This document shows positions 1 through 5,444 of a DNA stretch of 5,444 bases, piece by piece; within the stretch, counting starts at the first letter, position 1; every line of letters begins with the position of its first letter. Under the pieces are notes generated by a model. The model was not told the origin of the DNA and made no database searches. It worked only from the letters and a program-made list of their open reading frames with translations. Position numbers and translations under genes: made by a program. Source of the DNA: an uncultured Sphingomonadaceae bacterium (lineage in GTDB: Bacteria; Pseudomonadota; Alphaproteobacteria; Sphingomonadales; Sphingomonadaceae); assembly GCA_938003725.1 (NCBI GenBank), contig CALKXX010000197.1, forward strand, positions 1 through 5,444, read 5' to 3'.

Positions 1-218
1 GCTGCGGAAAAATTCTCGTCGTCGCCAAAATCGCTGGTGCGGTCATAGGAGAAGATATCGGCACCGGCACCGCCGGTCAGGGTATCATTACCGTTGCTCC
101 CAGAAATACGGTCGAACCTGCCATTGACAATGTTTCATCCCGAACCGGCGTTGATATAGTCATTGCTGCCGAAAGCATCGATCATGTCTAATCCGCTTGC
201 TCCGCCGTCCTTGCTCCC
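1..218 (-). pseudogene. RTX-type (hemolysin-type) calcium-binding repeat protein, decayed fragment
   Basis: Read on the minus strand, this stretch encodes glycine- and aspartate-rich sequence typical of RTX proteins, which are secreted by type I systems and fold into calcium-binding beta-rolls. The clearest part is two tandem nonapeptides, GSNGNDTLT and GGAGADIFS, at about 101-48, matching the GGxGxDxUx consensus. They are followed by SYDRTSDFGDD, which resembles the segment after the last repeat. Upstream, GGASGLDMI and GSNDYINAG are weaker copies. The frame is broken by a TGA at 137-135, between NAGSG and NIVNG, with repeat-like sequence continuing in the same frame on both sides. RTX-like sequence ends near 218, just before the oppositely oriented hydrolase gene, and no N-terminal part or plausible start precedes it. 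The left end is cut by the window. The RTX identity is fairly secure; calling it a pseudogene depends on the single stop and missing 5' part. A sequencing error at the stop is possible. Confidence 0.7.
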
Positions 219-232
219 GCTATGGTCAATCG

Positions 233-1390
233 ATGGACGCACCGCGCAAACCGCCCGCTTATGATGCCTTGCTTGCTGATCATGGCTTTGATCCGATTGA
301 ATCGGATGGACTGACTTATCCTCTGGGCGAATATCGGCCGGAATATGGAGAAGTTTTTGAGTTGATGCCGGGGATCAGCTGGACACGGACACCGGTTCCC
401 GGACCCCTCGGTCATATCAACAACTGGATATTGCGCGACCGGCATGCGGACGGCCCGCACAAGGGTGAAGAGGGGTTCGCCATCGCGGATACCGGCCTTT
501 TCATGCCGCAAGTCACTGACGTCTGGAAATCGATATTTGATGAAGGTGCGCTGAAAGGAAAGCGCGCCACAAAGATCATTGTTACGCATTATCACCCGGA
601 CCATGTCGGTTGCGCGGGTTGGCTATGCAATCGGTTCAAAGTGCCGCTGCATATGAACCGCACGGAATGGTTGATGACCCGAATGCTGACGCTGGATACC
701 GGCGGCGGCGACAATGAAGGCGGTGTGCCGCAAGAGATTTTGGATGATTGGCGCTTTGCCGGCTGGAATGATCGCCTGATCGATGATTTTGCAAAAAAGG
801 GATGGGGACGATTTGCCCGTGCGGTGTCCCGTGTGCCGATTGGCCATGTACGGATGGAAGAGGGGACACGCCTGAACACTGGTGTTGGCGATGTACAACA
901 TAATTGGCGCGTCATGATCGGCAGCGGCCATACGCCGGAACATGCCTGTCTGGTAGACGATGCGAACCATGTGATGATTTCCGGTGATCAGATTTTGCCC
1001 CGGATCACATCCAATATCTCTACGATGATTAGCGAGCCGACCGCCGATCCATTGGGAGAATGGCTTGATAGTATTGCACGCTTTCGGGCGGAGGTAGATC
1101 CTAACCTGCTCATCCTTCCTGCCCATGGACGTCCTTTCAAAGGGGTGCATCAACGATTGGACACATTGGCGGCGCGGCATAATGAAGCGTTGGATGATGT
1201 GGTGTCGGCGCTGAAAGAAAAACCGATGCGGGTTGTGGACAGCTTCCCGCTACTATTCCGCCGGCCCATTGGTGATGATGTGATCGGCATGGCGACCGGA
1301 GAGGCCATGGCGACGTTTCGACATTTGGAATATACTGGGCGAGCCGGACATGAAGTCCGCGATGGTGTCGCGTGGTACAGCGCCAATTAA
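233..1390 (+). CDS. Metallo-beta-lactamase-fold hydrolase with C-terminal winged-helix-like domain
   Basis: This 385-residue protein belongs to the MBL-fold superfamily (glyoxalase II / LACTB2-like, COG0491 type), whose members use a di-metal centre to hydrolyse thioesters, lactones, esters or phosphodiesters. All expected metal ligands are visible: THYHPDH gives H119, H121, D123 and H124; GSGHTPEH gives H233; SGDQ gives D252; LPAHGRP gives H298. ADTGL around residue 86 matches the conserved strand-turn before the HxHxDH motif. Residues from about 300 to the end, beginning GRPFKGVHQRL, resemble the winged-helix tail (BLACT_WH) of LACTB2-like proteins. There is no signal peptide, so it is probably cytoplasmic. 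I chose ATG 233; an in-frame TTG at 197 would add 12 unconvincing residues that overlap the RTX remnant. Neither start has a clear ribosome binding site, and I see no good promoter. No neighbour on the same strand suggests an operon. The superfamily is certain; the substrate is unknown. Confidence 0.9.
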   Translation: MDAPRKPPAYDALLADHGFDPIESDGLTYPLGEYRPEYGEVFELMPGISWTRTPVPGPLGHINNWILRDRHADGPHKGEEGFAIADTGLFMPQVTDVWKSIFDEGALKGKRATKIIVTHYHPDHVGCAGWLCNRFKVPLHMNRTEWLMTRMLTLDTGGGDNEGGVPQEILDDWRFAGWNDRLIDDFAKKGWGRFARAVSRVPIGHVRMEEGTRLNTGVGDVQHNWRVMIGSGHTPEHACLVDDANHVMISGDQILPRITSNISTMISEPTADPLGEWLDSIARFRAEVDPNLLILPAHGRPFKGVHQRLDTLAARHNEALDDVVSALKEKPMRVVDSFPLLFRRPIGDDVIGMATGEAMATFRHLEYTGRAGHEVRDGVAWYSAN

Positions 1391-1509
1391 CCTCCGCAAC
1401 CCGATCTCGTAACTTATTATAGTTGCAGCATTAACTGTTCCATAATGGAGCAAGGTGCTCAAATGGCCGGAAATGCGGGAAAAATAGGTTAATTTTTCGT
1501 TAGTTCGCA

Positions 1510-1539
1510 TTGATCTGAATGGTTACACATGTACATAAT
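1510..1539 (+). promoter_or_regulatory. Candidate sigma-70-type promoter
   Basis: TTGATC at 1510-1515 (four of six to the -35 consensus) is followed after 18 bp by CATAAT at 1534-1539 (five of six to the -10 consensus). Transcription would begin near 1546 and run rightwards into the mini-ORF at 1573. No complete gene lies downstream on this strand before the transporter, which is in the opposite orientation. It may be the leftover promoter of a lost gene, drive a small RNA, or be chance in AT-rich sequence. Confidence 0.35.
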
Positions 1540-1560
1540 ATGCTCACCCGAACTGTGGAA

Positions 1561-1593
1561 GAGGGATATATAGTGAAAAAGTCTAGGTCCTGA
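1561..1593 (+). other. Ribosome binding site plus seven-codon mini-ORF, possible truncated gene start
   Basis: GAGGGA at 1561-1566 lies six bases before a GTG at 1573, an ideal Shine-Dalgarno spacing and the best such site I see in the window. The reading frame is MKKSRS followed by TGA at 1591-1593. MKKS is a common beginning for exported proteins, so this may be the 5' end of a gene whose body was lost, with a junction near AGGTCCTGACCCC (1585-1597). A regulatory leader peptide is less likely because no gene follows on this strand. No recognisable continuation was found in the three plus-strand frames downstream. Chance occurrence cannot be excluded. Confidence 0.3.
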
Positions 1594-1745
1594 CCCCAAA
1601 ATAATTGCTATTGGCACCTTGGCACAACCGATCACTGCGTGTCGCTATTTTTCGGTTCCTCTGTACCATCCGCTGCTGCTCCAAACATAATTGCATGGTG
1701 CAGGCCAAGCGTATTTGCGCGCCAAACCTGGTAGCTTGTTTATCT

Positions 1746-3062
1746 TCAGACCTCTCTCCTAACAGGCTCCATATCCTTCGGCGGGGCCGACGCATCTTCG
1801 CTTGAACAATGCAGGGCATAGCCGCGCAGGAATATTCCCAGTGCCACCAAAGCAATGACACCGGCCACCACAAACACCGCTGCCGGGAAATAGGGCAACC
1901 CTTCGCGCGCGGCGAAGGCAAAGAATATAGCGGGATAAAGAAGCGGTGCTATCATCGTCGAAATGCTGGACAGGCTGGAAATGGCGCCCTGCAACTCGCC
2001 TTGCGTGCTGTCGGAAACTGCTTGGCTCATCAAGCCGTTTATGCTGGGTTGAACCAGCCCCTGTAAGGCGCCGGGGATCAATGCGACAAACACTAGCCAG
2101 GGTGCGTCGCTGACAAAGGGATAGAACAGGGTGCCAGCCACCATGCCCAGAACGCCGATAATGACCGCGTTGCGTTCACCGACTTTTGGCACGATCCAAC
2201 GGATCAAACCGCCTTGTACCAATGCCGCACCCGCGCCGACCATCGCCAGAGCAAAACCAATCATCCGCGGGCTCCAATCGAGCGCTTCGACCGCGAAAAA
2301 TGCGAACATGATCGGATAGACCATATGGCCCAGCATCCACACGGCAATCGTGGCCGCATACCACAGCACCACGCGGTTCTGCTCTCCCAGCCCTTTCATC
2401 GCCGTAAAGGCGTTGGCGCGCATGATTTCAAATGGTCGCCGCTTTTCGGGGGACAGGCTTTCCTGCAGCATGAAATACCCGAACACCAGATTTAGCAGAG
2501 CGAGGCTGCCGGCAAAGAAAAACGGGATGCGGGTCCCATATTCTCCCAAAAACCCGCCAACAGCCGGACCGATAATGAATCCGAAACCAAATGCCACACC
2601 GATCAGGCCAAAATTGGCGGCGCGTTTCTCTGGCGGGCTGATATCCGCAATATAGGCGTTGGCCACGCTGAAACTTGCACCCATCACACCGGTGATCAAT
2701 CGGCCGATAAATATCCAGAGCAGCGTCGGTGCCAGACCCATGAGGATATAGCTCACCGCATAGCCCAGAAGTGTGCATAGCAATATCGGCCGCCGGCCAA
2801 ATTGATCGGACAAATTGCCCATAACGGGGCTGAAAATAAATTGCATCGCCGCATAGGTGAAGGCCAGCCATCCCGCATCCAGCGATGCGCCAGCCACGTT
2901 TTTCCCGGTAATTTCGACCAGCAAGTCGGGAAAGACCGGCATGATGATCCCAAACCCAACCATATCGATAAATACGACCAGAATTACGAAAACCAGCGAG
3001 GCTTTTGGGGCAGCACTTACTGGGCCATCTGTTTTGGGCGTCTCTGTCATATTATCAGTCAT
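1746..3062 (-). CDS. TetA-type major facilitator superfamily drug/H+ antiporter
   Basis: This 438-residue inner-membrane protein has about 12 predicted helices, the usual size for 12-helix MFS drug/H+ antiporters. The first helix begins near residue 21 and contains FIDMVGFGIIMP, with an acidic residue (D33) as in TetA proteins. Motif A is intact: GNLSDQFGRRP at 82-92. The antiporter motif C is GFIIGPAVGG at 161-170. The C-terminal half has GALQGLVQPSINGL (331-344) and QGELQGAISSLSS (354-366), closely recalling the TetA/TCR family pattern around helices 10 and 11. Short hydrophilic tails face the cytoplasm. I start it at ATG 3062 because the longer in-frame GTG at 3113 falls inside the spacer of a candidate promoter; a second ATG at 3050 is also possible. 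No TetR-like repressor gene is adjacent in this window. Tetracycline, another drug or a metabolite could be the substrate; the sequence does not decide, so no gene symbol is given. Confidence 0.9.
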   Translation of the reverse strand: MTDNMTETPKTDGPVSAAPKASLVFVILVVFIDMVGFGIIMPVFPDLLVEITGKNVAGASLDAGWLAFTYAAMQFIFSPVMGNLSDQFGRRPILLCTLLGYAVSYILMGLAPTLLWIFIGRLITGVMGASFSVANAYIADISPPEKRAANFGLIGVAFGFGFIIGPAVGGFLGEYGTRIPFFFAGSLALLNLVFGYFMLQESLSPEKRRPFEIMRANAFTAMKGLGEQNRVVLWYAATIAVWMLGHMVYPIMFAFFAVEALDWSPRMIGFALAMVGAGAALVQGGLIRWIVPKVGERNAVIIGVLGMVAGTLFYPFVSDAPWLVFVALIPGALQGLVQPSINGLMSQAVSDSTQGELQGAISSLSSISTMIAPLLYPAIFFAFAAREGLPYFPAAVFVVAGVIALVALGIFLRGYALHCSSEDASAPPKDMEPVRREV

Positions 3063-3091
3063 CGCCCATTTGCCCCGCAGAATTCCGATAG

Positions 3092-3120
3092 CTTGTAGAA
3101 CGAATGAACGCACCTGTGAA
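3092..3120 (-). promoter_or_regulatory. Candidate sigma-70-type promoter of the MFS transporter gene
   Basis: On the minus strand TTCACA (3120-3115, five of six to the -35 consensus) is followed after exactly 17 bp by TACAAG (3097-3092, four of six to the -10 consensus). Transcription would start near 3085, giving a leader of about 23 bases before ATG 3062. The leader holds a GGGG run about ten bases before that ATG, which may act as a weak ribosome binding site. No clear inverted-repeat operator was seen. Confidence 0.4.
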
Positions 3121-3158
3121 CCGATGTCATTTTTCGCGACCAGTTACGGATGGAACCA

Positions 3159-3187
3159 TTGCATCGCCGAGGCCATTCAATTACATG
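3159..3187 (+). promoter_or_regulatory. Weak candidate promoter of the acyl-CoA ligase gene
   Basis: TTGCAT at 3159-3164 and TACATG at 3182-3187 are separated by 17 bp. The -10 match is poor (three of six). If real, transcription would start within a base or two of the ATG at 3195, producing a leaderless message, which would agree with the absence of any Shine-Dalgarno sequence before that ATG. The assignment is tentative. Confidence 0.2.
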
Positions 3188-3194
3188 AATATCA

Positions 3195-4895
3195 ATGACT
3201 GATCTCCCCGAAAAGCCCGCTGAGGCACCCGTCAGCCAGCCTCCTATCTGGAAGTCGCGCTATAATCACCCAACCCAATGGGACCAATTTTTCTCTCCGT
3301 TGTCCATGCCGGGAATGTTTTTTCGTTCCGCCGGTCGGCGCGGGGATGGGAATCTGCTCGACTTTATGGGCCGCAAATATTCCTATTCCGAGGTTGCCTC
3401 AGGCGTCACTAAGGTTGCCAAAGGATTACAGGATCTGGGCGTAAAGAAAGGCGACCGGATCGGCTTGTTTCTGCCCAATGTTCCACATTATGTCAGCGCC
3501 TATTATGGCGCGATGGCAATTGGCGCGACGGTGGTGAATTTCTCGCCGCTCTACACCGTCGATGAATTGAGTCATCAGGTGGAAGATAGCGGTACCAAAA
3601 TGTTGTTCACGCTATCGGCCAGTGCGGTTTTTCCAACTGCCTATCAAGTGCTGCAGCAATCTAGTCTGGAACGATTGGTCGTCGGCAGTGTGGCCGGTGC
3701 ACTTCCAGTGGGTAAGGCATTATTCTACCGATTATTCAGGCGCAAAGAAAATACGCCGCAACCAGATGATAAACGGATCACGCCCTTTGCCGACCTGATC
3801 AATAATGACGGCAAGTTCAAACCCGCAAATATTCGCCCGGAAAAGGACATTGCTCTGTTACAATATACCGGCGGGACCACCGGCACACCAAAGGGCGCGA
3901 TGCTGAGCCATCAGAACCTGACCGCCAATGCGCGGCAAATCAACGGTATCGATCCGTTTATCGACGATGACGACAGGTTGATGGGTGTATTGCCCTTTTT
4001 CCATGTGTTCGCGAACAGTGCGGTGCTGAACCGGACGGTGGAGCGGGGCGGTGAAATTGTGATGTTGCCGCGCTTTGATGCAAAGCAAACGCTAAAAGCA
4101 ATTACGCGGAACAAGATTACGGCAATGCCCGGCGTGCCAACCATGTATCAGGCGCTGCTCGATCATCCGGATATCGACAAGACCAACTTTTCTTCTCTGA
4201 AAGTCTGCGTATCCGGCGGTGCGCCTCTGTCTCAGGAATTGAAAAAGAAGTTTGAGGTAAAGACCGGTGCGAAGCTGGTCGAAGGATATGGTCTAACCGA
4301 AAGCAGCGGCGTGGTCAGCGCCAACCCCTATGAAGGCCTTAACAAAAGCGGCACGATCGGTCAGCCGGTTCCAGGCACATTGGTCAAACTGGTCGACAAA
4401 GAAGACCCCTTGCAACAAGTGCCGGATGGCGAACCCGGCGAGTTGATCTTCTCCGGCCCTCAGGTGATGCAGGGTTACTGGAATATGCCCGATGCTGATG
4501 AGGAGGTCTTTATCGACGGCTTCTTGCGCACCGGCGATGTGGCGGTGATCGATGAGGACGGCTATATTAAGATTGTCGATCGATTGAAGGACATGATCGC
4601 GGTTGGCGGCTTCAAAGTGTTCCCCAGCCAGGTTGAGGAGGTGCTCTACAAACATGAAGCTGTCAAAGAGGCGCTCGTCATCGGCGTGCCCGATGATTAT
4701 CGCGGGGAGAGTCCCAAAGCCTATGTCGCACTGGAAGAAGGAGAGGGGATCAGCGGGATGGATCTGAAAACCTGGCTCAACCCGCAACTCGGCAAACATG
4801 AACGTGTGATCGACGTGGTGGTGCGTGACGAATTGCCCAAGACAATGATCGGAAAGCTGGATCGAAAGGCGTTGCGGGCCGAGGAGTTAGGCTAG
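3195..4895 (+). CDS. fadD: Long-chain fatty acyl-CoA ligase (AMP-forming), FadD type
   Basis: This 566-residue enzyme of the adenylate-forming ANL superfamily activates a fatty acid with ATP to an acyl-adenylate and then to acyl-CoA, the entry step of beta-oxidation; it probably acts at the cytoplasmic side of the inner membrane. The motifs appear in order: the ATP-binding loop YTGGTTGTPKG (224-234), LPFFHVF (266-272), GYGLTES (364-370), the TGD motif (446-448), DRLKDMIAVGGFKVFP (462-477), which covers the hinge and fatty-acyl-CoA synthetase signature, and PKTMIGKLDRK at the C-terminus with the catalytic lysine K554. The length fits FadD (about 560 residues). An N-terminal proline-rich stretch is followed by SRYNHPTQWDQFFSPLSMP. 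ATG 3195 has no ribosome binding site, but upstream sequence in this frame adds nothing family-like. The gene diverges from the transporter gene. Chain-length preference and even the substrate class cannot be read from sequence; medium-chain or aromatic acids remain possible. Confidence 0.92.
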   Translation: MTDLPEKPAEAPVSQPPIWKSRYNHPTQWDQFFSPLSMPGMFFRSAGRRGDGNLLDFMGRKYSYSEVASGVTKVAKGLQDLGVKKGDRIGLFLPNVPHYVSAYYGAMAIGATVVNFSPLYTVDELSHQVEDSGTKMLFTLSASAVFPTAYQVLQQSSLERLVVGSVAGALPVGKALFYRLFRRKENTPQPDDKRITPFADLINNDGKFKPANIRPEKDIALLQYTGGTTGTPKGAMLSHQNLTANARQINGIDPFIDDDDRLMGVLPFFHVFANSAVLNRTVERGGEIVMLPRFDAKQTLKAITRNKITAMPGVPTMYQALLDHPDIDKTNFSSLKVCVSGGAPLSQELKKKFEVKTGAKLVEGYGLTESSGVVSANPYEGLNKSGTIGQPVPGTLVKLVDKEDPLQQVPDGEPGELIFSGPQVMQGYWNMPDADEEVFIDGFLRTGDVAVIDEDGYIKIVDRLKDMIAVGGFKVFPSQVEEVLYKHEAVKEALVIGVPDDYRGESPKAYVALEEGEGISGMDLKTWLNPQLGKHERVIDVVVRDELPKTMIGKLDRKALRAEELG

Positions 4896-5024
4896 AATCT
4901 CGAGTTTTTCCTGGCACAATTCCCTCGGTCAATCTCGATGACCCTGACGGCCGGTACCCGGTAAACGAGGTCTATCGGATTAGCGTTTTGATATGTCGAA
5001 TATGCCCGAATTTGCCGGATTATT
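4896..5024. other. Convergent intergenic gap
   Basis: This 129-bp space separates the 3' ends of the ligase and the flavin oxidoreductase genes. It holds a 5-bp hairpin, GGTCA-ATCTCGA-TGACC at 4927-4943, and a short CCGG-TAC-CCGG dyad further right. Neither is followed by a run of T, so no intrinsic terminator can be assigned. Reading frames across the gap show no recognisable protein. Confidence 0.5.
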
Positions 5025-5444
5025 TTAGGGGTTTGTTCGCCCTGCCATGATCTGCTTATTCCTACCTTCAACTGCTCGTAACGCCCGAAAAACAGATAGT
5101 TCCGGGTCGGTCGTGCCTTTGGTGCCCAGATTGAAAAGCTGTTCATAGAACCAGAAGATGGAGGCAAAGCCGTCCACTGCCTTCACCATCTGAAACCGTT
5201 TCAAAAAGCCCAGCCAGTTTGGAATAAGTTGCAACCCGTCTTCATAGCGCGGCAAATTTTCCAAACCGTTCAATAACTGGTTTGGCGCATCGGTCATGAT
5301 ACACATGGGGCGGCCCAGACCGATCACATCTGCAGCGCCGCTCTCCAATGCCTGTTCCATGGCGATGCGTGAACGAAACCCACCTGTTACCATCAGCGGT
5401 ACATTGACCGCGTCTTGCATCGCCTTTGCAAAGTCGACGAAATA
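5025..5444 (-). CDS. NADH:flavin oxidoreductase, Old Yellow Enzyme family, C-terminal part
   Basis: The visible 139 residues are the C-terminal third of a TIM-barrel flavoenzyme (COG1902, Old Yellow Enzyme group, usually 360-420 residues); the rest lies beyond the right edge, with the frame open to position 5444. Members bind FMN and reduce activated alkenes, such as enones or dienoyl compounds, with NAD(P)H. Two phosphate-binding segments of the FMN site are visible: VPLMVTGGFRS (residues 15-25 of the fragment) and DVIGLGRPM (39-47), spaced by the typical helix AMEQALESGAA. After the barrel comes a C-terminal tail rich in aromatic residues, ending in RTNP before a TAA. The substrate-binding and catalytic residues lie outside the window, so the exact reaction cannot be stated. 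The gene converges with the acyl-CoA ligase gene; a role in lipid or xenobiotic breakdown is an inference. Confidence 0.88.
   Translation of the reverse strand, partial: YFVDFAKAMQDAVNVPLMVTGGFRSRIAMEQALESGAADVIGLGRPMCIMTDAPNQLLNGLENLPRYEDGLQLIPNWLGFLKRFQMVKAVDGFASIFWFYEQLFNLGTKGTTDPELSVFRALRAVEGRNKQIMAGRTNP

Larger units (their letters stand above)
1391..1745. other. Intergenic stretch without a convincing gene
   Basis: This 355-bp gap separates the convergent hydrolase and transporter genes, and its first half is visibly AT-richer than the flanking genes. It contains a 5-bp hairpin GAGCA-AGG-TGCTC at 1448-1460, with no T tract on either strand. It also holds a promoter-like pair at 1510-1539, a mini-ORF at 1573-1593, a tandem TTGGCAC repeat at 1611-1617 and 1619-1625, and the 8-mer ATAATTGC at 1601-1608 and 1687-1694. 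Reading frames that cross the right part are out-of-frame extensions over the transporter gene and show no recognisable domain. No tRNA or clear terminator was seen. Confidence 0.6.

Noticed and set aside
124..158. Perfect TTGACA at 124-129 with TTGATA/GATATA further right, as a promoter for the hydrolase
   Set aside because: The spacing to any -10-like hexamer is 21 bp or more, and the hexamer is explained by the RTX coding sequence on the other strand.
188..1180. Long minus-strand reading frames opposite the hydrolase (188-604, 592-915, 623-1180)
   Set aside because: They mirror the coding frame of a clear MBL protein, show no domain and have the composition of antisense shadows.
1448..1460. 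Hairpin GAGCA-AGG-TGCTC as a terminator of the hydrolase gene
   Set aside because: The stem is only 5 bp and no T tract follows on either strand.
1605..1805. Plus-strand 66-codon frame starting with TTG
   Set aside because: It has no ribosome binding site, is rich in Cys and Arg without a pattern, and runs into the antisense of the transporter gene.
1583..1921. Minus-strand frame across the gap and the transporter 3' end as a small gene
   Set aside because: It overlaps the transporter out of frame, and its unique part has no recognisable motif or ribosome binding site.
2857..3198. Plus-strand frame ending just inside the ligase start, as an upstream coupled gene
   Set aside because: Most of it is antisense to the transporter N-terminus, and the protein resembles nothing known.
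4927..4943. Hairpin GGTCA-ATCTCGA-TGACC as a bidirectional terminator
   Set aside because: It has a short stem and a 7-base loop, with no adjacent T or A run.
4892..5167. Minus-strand 91-codon frame in the convergent gap
   Set aside because: It overlaps the flavin oxidoreductase in another frame and shows no domain.

Overview
The window looks like chromosomal DNA of an alphaproteobacterium, most likely a member of the Sphingomonadales. This rests on moderate GC content, genes without Shine-Dalgarno sequences, and the general look of the fatty acyl-CoA ligase and flavin oxidoreductase proteins. It is an inference by eye, not a database match.

Layout from left to right. Positions 1-218 (minus strand) hold the remains of an RTX-type calcium-binding protein gene. 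It carries an in-frame stop, and its coding similarity ends just before the next gene. Positions 233-1390 (plus) encode a metallo-beta-lactamase-fold hydrolase with a complete set of metal ligands and a C-terminal winged-helix-like domain. Positions 1391-1745 contain no convincing gene, but do contain a promoter-like sequence, a good ribosome binding site and a seven-codon reading frame. Positions 1746-3062 (minus) encode a 12-helix TetA-type major facilitator drug/H+ antiporter. Positions 3195-4895 (plus) encode a complete fatty acyl-CoA ligase (FadD type). Positions 5025-5444 (minus) hold the C-terminal third of an Old Yellow Enzyme-type NADH:flavin oxidoreductase that runs off the right edge.

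The genes do not form an operon: the intact ones alternate in strand. The transporter and the ligase diverge from a 132-bp intergenic region with a candidate promoter in each direction. The ligase and the flavin oxidoreductase converge on a 129-bp gap. The ligase activates fatty acids to CoA thioesters, and the flavin enzyme could reduce activated alkenes, so both could belong to lipid catabolism; nothing in the sequence proves a shared pathway. The efflux pump and the MBL hydrolase have unknown substrates.

I found no CRISPR array, tRNA, rRNA, intact mobile element or clearly new defence or biosynthetic system. The most notable points are the decayed RTX gene abutting the MBL hydrolase and the orphan promoter/RBS/mini-ORF at 1510-1593.
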